This document shows, piece after piece, positions 41,851 to 53,681 of a stretch of DNA of 64,000 nucleotides. The stretch lies in NCBI GenBank assembly GCA_037953745.1, contig JBAKBP010012313.1, forward strand, positions 1-64,000. Reading direction: 5' to 3'. Source of the stretch: Lithodes maja (lineage: Eukaryota > Arthropoda > Malacostraca > Decapoda > Lithodidae). The position numbers were made by a program, and so were the translations under genes. Under the pieces are notes generated by a model. It saw nothing but the letters and a program-made list of their open reading frames with translations. It did not search any database and was not told the origin of the DNA. How positions within the stretch are numbered: position 1 is the first letter of the stretch; each line of letters starts with the position of its first letter.

Positions 41851-44800
41851 TTAATTGGGGGTTATTTGCCAAGTGTTATCCAGATGGTTCTTGAATGTTT
41901 CGACAGTATTACAGTTCATAATGTTCGGGGGTAGTTTGTTCCAAATATTCACAACAAGGTTGAAGAAGAAATGCTTCGCCTCATGAGAATGAAAAAGCTT
42001 GTCAATTATCTTAAAACCATTGTTTCTCGAGTTTGCTTGATTGATCGTAAATAATTCGTTTACAATTAGGTTGCTGAACCCCTTCAAGATCTTGAACACC
42101 TCTATAAGGTCACCTCTCAATCTGAACTTTGTAAGGCAAAACAAATTTAGTTCTATTAAATGCTTTTCGTACTGTTTATTACGCAATCTACTGTATGTAT
42201 AATTTTAGTGACTCTAAATTGCACCTTTTCAAGTATATTTATGTCCTTACTGTAGTACGGTAACCAGAATTGCACACAGTATTCGAGATGGGGACGCACT
42301 AATGAGTTGAACAGAGTAAGTATGATTTTTTCTGATTTTAATTCAAATGTTCTGCCAATGAAACCCACCAATTTATTTGTAGTTTTTATTACCTCTGTAC
42401 ACTATTTACTCGGCTTCTGGGCACTTGATATTATGACTCCTGGATCCTTTTGTTTTTTATCCGTATTTGATAGTTGAATGTTGTTCATTGAGCATTTTTT
42501 TTGTTTAACGTTGTTACTATCGATGTGTAATACTTTGCATGTCTCTATGTTGAACTTCATCTGCCACTTTTCTGCCCACTTAACTAAAGTGTAAAGGTCA
42601 CCTTGCAGTTTTTGCCAATGTACGGTAGAGGTAACTTTATTAGTAATTTTTTGTATAGTCAGCAAATTTCAATATATTGCATTATATTCTTTCGTCTATG
42701 TCGTTCATGTAGATTATACAAAGAATAGGACCCAATACTGTACCCTGGGAACGCCACTGTTTACCCTATGCCAATCGGATTCTTTACCATTTATTACAAC
42801 TCGCTGTTTCCGATCTGAGAGCCAATTTTCGAGCTACTTCAGTGTTTCCTGTTATGCCATAAACATATGTTTTATCAATTAGTCGCTTATAGGGTACGGT
42901 ATTGAAAGCTTTCTGAAAATCAAGATATGTTATATCAACTGCACTATCCTCATCATTATGATATGTAAACTTCATTGAAGAAATCGAGTAAGTTTGTTAA
43001 GCATGGAAAGGAAATAAGTCAGCTCCAGGCAATTATTGACCAATTAGCTTAACATCAGTAACTTGCAAATTAATGGAAACCATTATAAGGGACAAAATAG
43101 TGAAATATTCGGAAGAAAATAAACATTGAAATGATTCACAGCATGGTTCTATTTCTAAAACCATGCTGTGAATCATTTCAATGTTTATTTTCTTCCGAAT
43201 ATTTCACTATTTTGTCCCTTATAATGGTTTCCATTAATTTGCAAGTTACTGATGTTAAGCTAATTGGTCAATAATTGCCTGGAGCTGACTTATTTCCTTT
43301 TTTGAATATGTGCATCATGTTAGCTAGTTTCCATTCGTTTTGAACATTCCCAACATTCAATGATTTGTTGAACAGATTTGAGAGTGGGATTATCAATTCG
43401 AGTTTTGCTTCTTTTAGTATTCTTGGGGATATATTATCAGGGCCTGGGGCTTAACTGGGGCTTAATTAATTTTCAAATTGTTGATGGCGAGCAGGATATC
43501 GGCTTCATAAATTATAAAGTTTTCGAGCTCAGTGCCCTTTGTTTGAGTCATATGGGTAGGTCGGCTACCGGTAATATCCTCCGACGTGAAGACTGATGCA
43601 AAATAGTTATTTAGGATATTCGCCATTTGTACTTCCTTATCGGTATGATCTCCATTTTCCTCAACAAGTCGGCCTATTGTTTAAGTTACCGTTATTCTGT
43701 GTCTTATATAGCTGTAAAAAAAATTCGGATTGGACTAGCTGGAGCTGGCAATATGAAGTTCCGGATTTTTCTTACTTCGTTTGATGAGATTTTTTGTTGC
43801 TTGACGAAGTCTATTGTGTTCTAATTTATCACTATTGTTCTAAGTGGCCTTATATTTTTGGTATGCCTGCTTTTTGACTAAGAGGCTGTTTTTTGTTTCA
43901 TTATTCCACCATTTTGGCACATATTTGACCGCTGAGCACTGGTTGCGTCGAGTGACGCATATATTTATGTTTTTTGGGGGTTATTGAAAATATATCCCAT
44001 AGTCAATTTACATCTTAAGTTTCGGTCATTTCACTCCAGTCAGTATCAGCAAGGTGCCTTCTAAGTTTGTTGAAGTCGGCCCTTCGATAATCTGTTACTT
44101 TTTCAGTGCTCTCGTTTTCTTTGTCTTTATTTACTTTTATGTTAAAAAACATAATCCTATGATCACTGGAGCTAAATTCAGGTCCGATTTTGACGCTATT
44201 TACCAGTCTTTCATTTGTAGTTAGAACAATATCTAGAATGTTGTTTCCTCTCGTTGGGTGTTCTACGTGTTGAAAAAGGGCACTTTCCTCAAGATTAGCA
44301 TATAGATCATGTTCCGTGTGAACATTTAGCTTTTCATCCCATGTTGTGACTGGCAGATTGAAATTGCCAAATATTGCTGCATCTTTATGACAACTTATAT
44401 CTGCTGATCGTAGAGATTCTTGTTTGTATCGGATGATTGTGCTGGAGGTCGATAAATGAGGCCAATTATTACCTTGCTTGCTTGATTATTTATTTGAATG
44501 TAACTAGCATCAATATTATTGATGGCATGTTTAGTTACCTCGATTGGGTGAAGATTACTTTTAACATATAACAGAACCCCACCTTCCATTCTACAGGACC
44601 CTTCGCAACTGAAGGGAGTATATTCTGGTAATACATATTCCGCCAAAAAGTCTCTCTTTTCTGTGTTGATCCAAGATTCTGAAACACCGATTATATTGCA
44701 GTCCTCCATACATGCGAGTGCTTCCAGGTCTTCAAATTTGTTTCGCAAGCTGCGTGCATTAACGTAGCAAACCGTGATAATATTTTGGATAGGTTTTTCT

Positions 44801-44968
44801 TTTGGTATGGGGTAGTTTATGTCGCTGCTACTGCCCCTGCTTGGTTGACGTTTTTTGATCTGAAAGTGCAGACTGCATCGTGAAGGAGTCAGCCTAGGCA
44901 TGCTGCTCCGATGGGATTCAAATGGCAGCCATCATTCTGAAAGAGAATGCGTTGATTATAGAAGTTGT
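41851..44968 (-). pseudogene. CR1 ORF1 end and ORF2 of copy 3
   Basis: From 44968 downwards there is an ORF1 tail (FYNQ, HLNP-like block). A clean 168-codon frame (44901-44395) then gives ITVCYVNARSLRNKFEDLE, IIGVSESWINTEKRDFLAEY, MEGGVLLYVKSNLHPIEV and LIYRPPAQSSD of the endonuclease. Further down, broken frames give SDHRIM-like, NYRPISLTS, TYLDFQKAFNTVPYKRL, SERKQ-type, FNIETCKVLHID, RTFELKSEKIILTLFNSLV, LEYCVQFWLPYY and NIWNKLPPNIMNCN. At least ten frame breaks are present. This 5' region shows how copy 2 would read without its A-run shift. It is non-functional. Confidence 0.85.
43007..43300. repeat. 142-bp foldback inside CR1 copy 3
   Basis: Bases 43007-43148 are the exact reverse complement, as far as I can read, of 43159-43300, with a 10-bp loop (CTATTTCTAA). 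The right arm is the normal CR1 sequence (NYRPISLTSV ... KDSQHG region). The left arm is an inverted copy inserted before NLLDFFN. Confidence 0.92.
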
Positions 44969-45378
44969 AACATATTTGTATAAATTCCTATAAATATATA
45001 TGCCTGTACATATTATATTTAGATAGAACTTTGTTTTCAGTTAGGCTTATAGTTTCATAGTTGTATGATCTCCATGAAGCTTCATGAACTGTATTCATGT
45101 CAACCTTATGTTTGAGTCCATTTATGAGACCATTGAAGCTCCATGAACTCTATTTCCTTCCACTTAATATTTGAGACTCTAGTAAATGTTTCGTCATAGG
45201 TTGTTTTGTGAACAAAAGAGATTATTTAGGTTGTGTGTACTGATGGAAACTTTAGAATCTTTTCATAGAGTTTTCTTTTCTTTATGATTAATTTAACTAT
45301 TTCTTTGTTCCCTATTCACTTGGCGGGAAACTAGATGAAGGGCAGATGTATATAAGGGGAGAGCGAGTAAGCTAAAGG
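44969..45378. other. AT-rich spacer, nothing recognised
   Basis: It contains an imperfect duplication of CATGAA(G/C)CT(C/T)CATGAACT at about 45074-45150. No gene. Confidence 0.4.
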
Positions 45379-46090
45379 CCGCGTCATACAGAGGTCGACC
45401 GCGACCCGCCAGTAACCCGAAGGCAATGACTTGCAAAAAAAAATTCAAATTTTTGCCGTTCGAGTGTATTCGACCCAATAATCGGGCGACATCGAGTATG
45501 ATTCTGGTATGTTCGAGTCGTTCTAGTCATGCTCTGGTCATCACCCGAATGTTCGGATGAGTCGGCCAAAAGTTAGTGTATGCGTTAACTTTTGGGAAAT
45601 CCTCGAGTGCGTTCGGGTCAAAAAACCATTACAAAATCCTCAAGTCACCTTCGATTTACATTCGATTCGTATTCAGCTTACATTCTACCATATTATGATC
45701 GCATTCGACCTATTCGAGTCACTTTCGAGTCAAAATTTTTTACCCGATTCATACCAGAATTGATCGAACCTAAATCGAACCTAAGTGGACTTAGACCCGA
45801 TGATGTAGACCGTAACCCGAATTAGACTCGATGCTCAGTGGAAAATTCCTACATAAACTTGTTCGAAAGTCTACTGTTCTCGATGCTGACCCGAATTTTA
45901 GGATGATGACTGGATGGATACCCGAATACTACTAGAAAATTACTCGATGCATGTCCGACATTCCTAATTAGACTCGATGAATACTCGATCGTGATCCGAA
46001 TGACTTGAATGTAAGTCGAAGGGTTGTCGAAGCCAAGTCGAATCAAACCCGAACGCGAGTCGATGGGCGGAGCCATGTGAAGCAGGCCCA
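45379..46090. promoter_or_regulatory. subterminal TCGAGT-rich region of the Harbinger element
   Basis: Dozens of related 6-8-bp words (TTCGAGT, ATTCGAC, ACCCGAA, ACTCGATG) occur in both orientations up to the promoter of the MADF gene. In the first half TTCG-type words dominate on the plus strand, and in the second half their complements do. Transposase-binding or promoter function is inferred only. Confidence 0.45.
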
Positions 46091-46215
46091 TGTGCGGTTG
46101 GAGCGGCCCGAATTATCGTACACTGCCACCCCCTCACGGGCCCGATATATTAGCGGGTGGGAGGCATTCCCTCCATTCCACACCAGCACCCACCGCCCAA
46201 ACTCTTGTCGCCAAC

Positions 46216-47646
46216 ATGCCCGGTAACTATGGTAAAGGAGGCAAGGCAGTGAAGAGGCCCCGCAAATTTACCATGGAGTCTGTGGACCTGTTTGCCACCC
46301 AGCAATCCCAAGATGAAAGCGAGGAGGAAGTAGAGGAGAGGCTGCACATCGACTCCAACCCTGTTTTCAACGATGAAAACCCAACCGAGGAAGCAGAGTC
46401 ACAGTCTATTATTATAGCAAAGAAAGCCCATGTCCCTCACAAAAAGACCCACCCTATCGTGTCAACCGAAGGTGACAGTCCTTCGGAACAGGAAAGCGAG
46501 GATGATGACACCACCCAAGATGACCTCACGCCACTCACCGAGCCACCTACCCAGACACCCACGACATACACCGAGACGCCTACCCAGACCACGCCGCCCT
46601 TCAACCCAGTACAACCGGTGCCGAAAAGGAGGAGGAGGACCTACGCCAGGCTCCCGGATCAGAAGGAGGTGGAAGTGGCCGAGTGGTATTCAGAGCAGGA
46701 GTTCCTGTACAACAGGAAAATGAGGGCCCACAAGGATAAAAACATGCGGGAGAAAACACTCGCCACGAAGGCAAAGGAGCTCAACATTGAAGGTTGGTTG
46801 TGTGCGTTCTTATGATATAATAACCATTATGTTGAGTGATATTACTTACAAATACCAAACACATCTATGTTTCTGGAATAATTTACCTGTGCCGTGCAAA
46901 GTGGATACATATTTATCATAAAGTTTGGCGTTAACATTGCTGGCGAATCTTGTTTTCGGAATTGAAATAACTAGGTAATATTTGGAGTTAATAATAGATA
47001 ATGTTTCGTGTGCAGTCTTGCATTGTACTTCCCTCATATCAATGTGTGCAGTGTGGCTACCTGCCCAGGTGAACCATACTTATTCATGTTGACTGATAAT
47101 ACATTCGGTTGTGATAATCTTTGTCTCCATACTATTTATATTTTGTACGTAAAAACTCCTAATATATATTATTTAAATTTTTCAGTGGAAACACTCAACA
47201 AGTGGATGGAAGGGATGAGGACCAGGTACGGGAAGCTTGACAAGATTCCCGTGTCTGGTTCAGGTGCGGTCCAGCTGACGGAGAGAGACGCCTGGATCAA
47301 GACCCACTTCGCGTTCCTCAAACCCCATCTTGTTAAGTTGCCCACCAGAAAGAGCAAGGTACGTTTATCAAGTCTATTGCAATTTTATTTCTAATCAAAA
47401 ATAAATGTTAAAGGTATAAATAAATATCTTGGTGCTGTTCAACATAAGATTTAATAAACATAAGTGACATAAATGTTTCACCATTATTGTTGGATGTTGT
47501 AAATAGAATAAAATCGAATATTAATATTGTCTAACATGTATAATACTTATTTTAATTTTGTCTATGTATAAATAATAAGCTGCACCCAGATGATTGTGAA
47601 TATTTATTGCTATGTAAAAATGACCAAATTAAATAACCATTGATAT

Positions 47647-47683
<37 letters not shown>

Positions 47684-50600
47684 AAAACTAGCTAGGAAAA
47701 TTGAAACAAAGGAACACCAAGCTTTCGTCTATTCTCTCAAGACATCTTCAGGGTAATACAAGAAAACAGGGGGAGAGTGAGGCTTAAATACCCGTCCTAA
47801 ATCATCTGTGAGTTGCTAACTAGCATATAAATACAAAAAGTGTTGCCAGCCTACTGCCTGTTGCCATATTTTTAGGAACATACTTAATTTATATACAACA
47901 TATATGTACAACATACATTGAAATGTGCCTAACAATACAATCTAATCATACATACAATTTGATACACCTCAATGAACTTGCAGATCCCTTTCAAACTATT
48001 ATCATAACTTATGTAAATATGAAGACAACATATACCTGTAGAAATACATATAATTACATATACATACACATAAACATGCATACTGTATACACACATACAT
48101 TACATACATACACATAACAATTACATATATAAGAAAAATAGAAAAAGAAACAACAAAAATGGGAGTCTGCAGAAAGCCGAAAGGTCACACAAGGCAGATC
48201 CTACCCATATCCAACCCTACTTATAAGGACGAATAGCCCACACCTGGCTAATCCCCCTCACAGCTACACAGTATATAAATTATACATAAACACACATATA
48301 CATACACACACCTACTTACACACACACACATGTACTGTATACATACATTAACATACATATATACACAAATTATAAAACAAAACAAAACACAAAGAAAATA
48401 CATAGTGATCATACCTCATGTGTATAGTATTAATAAGGTACAATCTAATACTAAGAGGAATGACCTCACATAAATGGTCAGGTCTCAAACAACAAGCTGT
48501 TTCAATCTATAATCTGACGGTCTGGACATCTATTTCTAGCTCTTTTTATTTTATCATTTTCATTGAGGAGATTTAGCAGGATGTTATCTATTTTGTAAAG
48601 GCCATCATTTAGATTCATAGTGTTTATACAATCTCTGATCAAGGCGGACTCGGCAAATAGTCTTTCATAATAGCAGCTTGACCAGTAGATCATCTTAGCC
48701 TCATCCCAATTTGCATGATGGTTTTGTCTTTGTTTATGTTTAAAAATACCATTAGATTCTTGAGCTGACCTTACTGATTGTTTGTGTTGTTTAACTCTCA
48801 CCTCTAATCTTTTTCCAGTTTGTCCTATGTATATGTCATTACATCCTTTACACGGAATGAAATATACACCACCTGCATCATTTTTAGGGCTGTTTTTTAT
48901 CAAAGTCGACTTGACGGAGTTTTCATAATTGAATACTACATTTATATTCAAATTCTTGAGAGATGTTGTGAGAGGTGTTAATTCATCATGATATGGCAAA
49001 ACTAAGATATTTTTCCTTGAAAAGGGAGCTTTATTATTTACATTATAGAAGGTTTTTTCGGCTTTGGCTAAACTTTGATCAACAAGACTTTCAGGATAGC
49101 AGAGTGTCTTGGCTAGATTATAGATTTGTTTGTATTCGTTATCTATGAATTCTGGGTTACATATCCTTAATGCTCTTAGAAATATACCTGAAAAAATTGA
49201 CAGTTTTACTTTAATATGATGGTTGGAGAAAAAATGAATATAGGAATCTACAAGAGTCGGCTTTCTATATACTTTAAATTTTAAGTGACCATTAATATTT
49301 ATAATCATGGTATCAAGGAAAGGAAAGGAAAGGTTTACTTCTTCTTCAATTTTGAATGAAATCGAGGGGACAAGATCGTTAAGTTTATTAAGGAATGAAT
49401 GGTGATTTTGATTGGTAGGCCAAAGACACAAAATATCGTCAACATATCTAAACCAAGGAAGTCTAAAGTTACATATTTTAGGTAAAAACCGAGTCTCAAA
49501 ATATTCCATAAACAGGTTAGAAATGATCGGGGACAGTGGATTACCCATTGCGCAACCGCCTTGATCAGAGATTGTATAAACACTATGAATCTAAATGATG
49601 GCCTTTACAAAATAGATAACATCCTGCTAAATCTCCTCAATGAAAATGATAAAATAAAAAGAGCTAGAAATAGATGTCCAGACCGTCAGATTATAGATTG
49701 AAACAGCTTGTTGTTTGAGACCTGACCATTTATGTGAGGTCATTCCTCTTAGTATTAGATTGTACCTTATTAATACTATACACATGAGGTATGATCACTA
49801 TGTATTTTCTTTGTGTTTTGTTTTATAATTTGTGTATATATGTATGTTAATGTATGTATACAGTACATGTGTGTGTGTGTAAGTAGGTGTGTGTATGTAT
49901 ATGTGTGTTTATGTATAATTTATATACTGTGTAGCTGTGAGGGGGATTAGCCAGGTGTGGGCTATTCGTCCTTATAAGTAGGGTTGGATATGGGTAGGAT
50001 CTGCCTTGTGTGACCTTTCGGCTTTCTGCAGACTCCCATTTTTGTTGTTTCTTTTTCTATTTTTCTTATATATGTAATTTTTATGTGTATGTATGTAATG
50101 TATGTGTGTATACAGTATGCATGTTTATGTGTATGTATATGTAATTATATGTATTTCTACAGGTATATGTTGTCTTCATATTTACATAAGTTATGATAAT
50201 AGTTTGAAAGGGATCTGCAAGTTCATTGAGGTGTATCAAATTGTATATATGATTAGATTGTATTGTTAGGCACATTTCAATGTATGTTGTACATATATGT
50301 TGTATATAAATTAAGTATGTTCCTAAAAATATGGCAACAGGCAGTAGGCTGGCAACACTTTTTGTATTTATATGCTAGTTAGCAACTCACAGATGATTTA
50401 GGACGGGTATTTAAGCCTCACTCTCCCCCTGTTTTCTTGTATTACCCTGAAGATGTCTTGAGAGAATAGACGAAAGCTTAGTGTTCCTTTGTTTCAATTT
50501 TCCTAGCGAGTTTTACTACATAATTTGTTCACACGTATTTGTGATTTTACCTCCATATATATATATATATATATATATGTATGAGTGTTGCTAGATAATT

Positions 50601-51618
50601 ATTTGCTTTATAAATTGATGTTCAACACTGTCATAAACTAATAACCTGATACATTCCACAGCTCTACAAGACAACGACTGTGGAGGAGGAGATGGCTGAC
50701 CACGTCGAACCGGAAGGGGAGGACGGGCCAGAGTCAACTTCCACTCCAACCCAAACCACTGCTACCCAGGAAACCGCGACCGGGAGCTCAGCCGTGGTGG
50801 CAACTCCCGGGTCATCTGGGTCCGGTGCCACCCCCAGCCAGGCGTCAGCCGCCCCACCCGACCTGTATGACAAGGTAAATATAATTATTATGTATCCAAT
50901 GTTAACATGCCATCATAATTGAATCTCTCCACTCGTAAACACATACACCCACATGCAACACAAAACACCCCACCCTCTGTGCCTTCACTCAGCCACTCAC
51001 TGACTGTCACCCATTATAGTATTGAACACATTTAATTGTACATTCGCAATTATGTAAATGTTTTAGTATATATCAAAAGAAAATGCTCCATACAATAATT
51101 TTATTATACATTTCGATGTATCATATATCGGTAATTTGTCACATATTTGATATCAATGCAGTAACGTTTATTAGGCAATATTAATGATGAAGAGGTTATT
51201 TTGCCACGCATTATTGTAATGAAGGTACACTGCATTAATGTTTATGAAGTATTGTCTGATTCATTCTAATACATTTATTTTTCTCACACAGCTTCGTGAA
51301 GATGAGAAGGAGCTGGACAACCTCTACCGTGTGTGGCAGAGGAGCCACCAGGTGGACACCCCCGCAGAGGCGAGTCTGAAGCCCTACTTCAAGACACTCC
51401 AGACAAACATGCGTGACCTTCCCTCACCACTGATTCAGGCCTTCCAGCTGGACATGCTAAGATTCTCCAATGCCATGATTTCCCACAACCAGGGCCTAGG
51501 ACCCCTCCCACACTTCGGACCCCTCTCCCACCCCCAGTCCCCAAACCCTTCCCAACATCATCCCCAACGTCAACAGTCAACAATGTCCCTACCACTAGCA
51601 CGTCCTACCACCATATAG
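46216..51618 (+). CDS. Harbinger MADF/Myb-like DNA-binding protein, four exons
   Basis: Exons are 46216-46792, 47186-47358, 50662-50874 and 51292-51618. All introns start GT and end AG, and phases agree (1, 0, 0), giving about 429 residues. Residues 1-140 are acidic and Ser/Thr/Pro-rich. A basic patch, PKRRRRTYARL, precedes a MADF/SANT-like trihelix domain (about 155-225). That domain runs VAEWYSEQEFLYNRKM, LATKAKELNIEVETLNKWM, GMRTRYGKL and so spans intron 1. Then come a low-complexity linker (exon 3) and a helical C-terminus (LREDEKELDNLYRVWQRS) that may dimerise. In PIF/Harbinger such a protein helps the nuclease enter the nucleus and bind ends. Intron 2 is long only because of the Penelope insertion. 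A host MADF gene is a less likely alternative. Confidence 0.75.
47723..47751 (-). ncRNA. candidate hammerhead ribozyme core (minus copy)
   Basis: The inverted twin of 50447-50475: CTGAAGA is 47751-47745 and GAAA is 47726-47723 on the minus strand. Confidence 0.5.
48502..49555 (-). pseudogene. Penelope-like reverse transcriptase and GIY-YIG endonuclease, 5'-truncated
   Basis: The frame enters from the junction as GGCAMGNPLSPIISNLF (palm motif B). It contains FRYVDDILCLW (catalytic YVDD), a thumb and a long linker, and then GIY-YIG: GGVYFIPC, NDIYIGQTGKRLEVRVKQH, followed by HHANWDEAKMIYWSSCYYER and ALIRDCINTMNLNDGLYK. The stop after CPDRQIID is at 48502. That makes about 350 intact residues, so the surviving part has no lesion. 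The N-terminal half of reverse transcriptase is missing. The combination of reverse transcriptase with C-terminal GIY-YIG defines Penelope elements. Confidence 0.92.
49556..49701 (+). pseudogene. C-terminal codons of the second Penelope copy
   Basis: Plus-strand ALIRDCINTMNLNDGLYK and RARNRCPDRQIID with a stop near 49701, identical to the end of the minus-strand gene. Only about 48 codons are present, followed by the shared 3' UTR to 50521. Confidence 0.85.
50447..50475 (+). ncRNA. candidate hammerhead ribozyme core (plus copy)
   Basis: CTGAAGA (50447-50453), a short stem GTCT/AGAC and GAAA (50472-50475) have the order of the conserved hammerhead core. Penelope-like elements are known to carry such motifs in their terminal repeats. 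Stems I and III were not modelled. Confidence 0.5.
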
Positions 51619-52429
51619 GGAAACAATTTCAGCAGTCTCCAATCCAGCAGCCAGACACACCCTGTCAGTGGAAGGCCTATGGGCCTTCACGTCCTTGTGC
51701 CACGCCCGTACAACAATCAGCCCTGGACCCTGCCTTCTTGGAGACCATGCTGGATCTACCTCATTAACATACCAATACCTCTACCTCTGTACCTCATTAA
51801 TTATAATAAAAATGTATTTTCTATGTTTGACTTGTGTTGTGCTTACTCCTAAAATTTATTTTCTGTTTTACTTGTTCCTAACGATAATTTGCTTGCTTAA
51901 TAATAATTAAAGGGAATATAAAGTTAAAATATATGATCGAGTAGATCACATGGCAATAGGATATAAAAGAAAATTATATTTAAAAAAAACGAACAAAAAC
52001 AGAGAAATGTGTCACATCCCAATATGATATATATTAAATTGACATTGAATTTTTTTGACCATGTTAACATGTTATTACTTTAAACAAATCAACATCCAAG
52101 ATCAACATCAACAAATAAGAAAAAACCTGAGAAATTTAACACATCCCAATATGATATAAATTATATTGACATTGAAAAAATCTGACCATAATTAAAAGTT
52201 AACATGTTATTACTTTAACCAAATCAACATCCTTGAGCAACATGTTCGTGAATATTAATCAGAAAACAATATAAAAGTTGAACGTATAAAGTGACGTGGA
52301 CATACAGTCCAAAATAAGGTAACAATTTCTTTTGTCATTGTAATTAGAGACTTTGATCAAATATAATAATAATAAATTAGGGGCTACATCTTAATGAACT
52401 TATGTTTCAAGGATATATATATATATATA
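51619..52429. other. 3' region of MADF gene and AT-rich spacer
   Basis: An AATAAA-like signal (TAATAAAAATG, about 51803) may end the MADF transcript. A diverged tandem pair is seen: AACATGTTATTACTTTAAAC/AACATGTTATTACTTTAACC at about 52065 and 52202. No further gene. Confidence 0.5.
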
Positions 52430-53420
52430 TGGGGAAATATTGGAACAAGTAGAGTGTTTTAAATATCTAGGAGGAACGATAAGCAGGAGTGGAGGTATGG
52501 AAGTGGAGGTAAAACAGAGAGTGTGTGAAGGAAGGAAGGTTTTCGGAGCAATGGGAAGTATGTGGAAGACGAGAAATCTCGGAGTGAAAGTAAAAAGTGC
52601 ACTGTATCAAGGAATTGTTGTGCCAACAGTGATGTATGGGGCTGATACATGGGCTCTGAAGAAAAAGGAGAAAAGAGTGCTGGATGTGATGGAGATGAGC
52701 TGCTTGAGGAGTATGTGTGGAGTTACTCGTAGAGACAGATTGAGGAATGAAGAGATACGTAGGAGAGTGGAGCAGCAGGAACATTTATCAGCCAGAGTGG
52801 ACAGAAGGGTGCTGAGCTGGTATGGTCATGTTGAACGAATGGGAGATGAAAGGCTTACAAAGAGAACATGTGAGTCAGGTACAAGGGGAGATAGAAGGGC
52901 AGGAAGACCCCCATTGAGATGGAGAGACTGTGTAAGAAAGGCTTTGGATGATAGAGGAATGACTATAGATCAGGCAGGGGAAGTGGTGGTGGACAGGAGT
53001 GAATGGAGAATGCTTGTGAATAGTTGAGTGAACACGTGGTCATTTGGAGTAAGGGGTCGGGCGCAAGTTGGACTAGATAATAGTCCATCAGGCGCCTGAC
53101 CCAGGGAGACGATTAATATGAAGGGTGTGCCTGGAAGTGTGGTGGGAGGGCTTGTGGCTTTGGCTCCGCTGCATGTCTGCCTGCCGAGATCGGAACCTCT
53201 CTGGGTGGTCAGGGGCCGGGGGAGTGCTGGAGCGACCTTGGTAACCCTGGTCTCTGGGTCTTCTCCTGGGTGACCTGGATGTGTGAGAGTTTGTGTTTTT
53301 TATCTGTGTTTATTTTTTGTTTTATGTTGTTTTTGTGTTTTCCCTGTTCTTGCTCTGTCTTGAGTCGGCTACCCCCAAAATGGGGATTGGGCCTGAGCAT
53401 ATAGATAGATATATAGATAG
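52430..53420 (+). mobile_element. 5'-truncated RTE LINE, second copy
   Basis: It starts at ATGGGGAAATATTGG inside the reverse transcriptase and runs to the 3' hairpin and (TAGA)n tail near 53420. It is inserted in a (TA)n tract. It is about 97% identical by eye to the 3' third of 16920-20575. Confidence 0.92.
52440..53027 (+). pseudogene. RTE reverse transcriptase C-terminal fragment
   Basis: One open frame of 195 codons from EQVECFKYLGGTISRSGG through VPTVMYGADTWALKKK, SCLRSMCGVTRRDRLRNEEI and SWYGHVERMGDERLT to WRMLVNS and the stop at 53027. It lacks endonuclease and the catalytic palm. The few differences from the full-length copy (D for E in GADTW, V for G in KRVLDV) show it is young. 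Confidence 0.9.
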
Positions 53421-53681
53421 ATAGATATATATATATATATATATTATAACAACTTTATAACAGGTCAGGATATTTAGTGCTGTGATTCACTTTCGGGTTT
53501 GTATACAATACATTTATCCAAGACTTTGACACTTTTATAATACAGCATTGAATGGAGTTTGATTTATGTCATTGCAATGACAGTATTGGGACACCTACGG
53601 CAGTCACACTGCAACATTGTGCAACACTTATAAAACGGGTGTGGGATATTATGGACCTGCATATAGTGGAAACGTACCTTT

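Larger units (their letters stand above)
41590..44968 (-). mobile_element. decayed CR1 LINE, copy 3
   Basis: A minus-strand copy of the same family as copy 2, 5'-truncated within the ORF1 esterase region near 44968. Its 3' UTR (41590-41850) matches 28831-29063. It contains a 142-bp foldback at 43007-43300. Confidence 0.85.
47677..50521. mobile_element. head-to-head pair of truncated Penelope-like elements
   Basis: Bases 47677-48647 are the reverse complement of 49556-50521, at about 99% by eye. The minus-strand copy runs from the reverse transcriptase palm (about 49555) to its 3' end at 47677. The plus-strand copy starts inside the GIY-YIG C-terminus at 49556 and ends at 50521. The 5' ends meet in the middle at CCGCCTTGATC. 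Both 3' ends abut TA-rich sequence. The pair sits in intron 2 of the MADF gene. Confidence 0.9.

Noticed and set aside
46216..51618. Host MADF transcription factor
   Set aside because: Possible, but the convergent Harbinger nuclease and the usual two-gene layout of the family make a transposon protein more likely.
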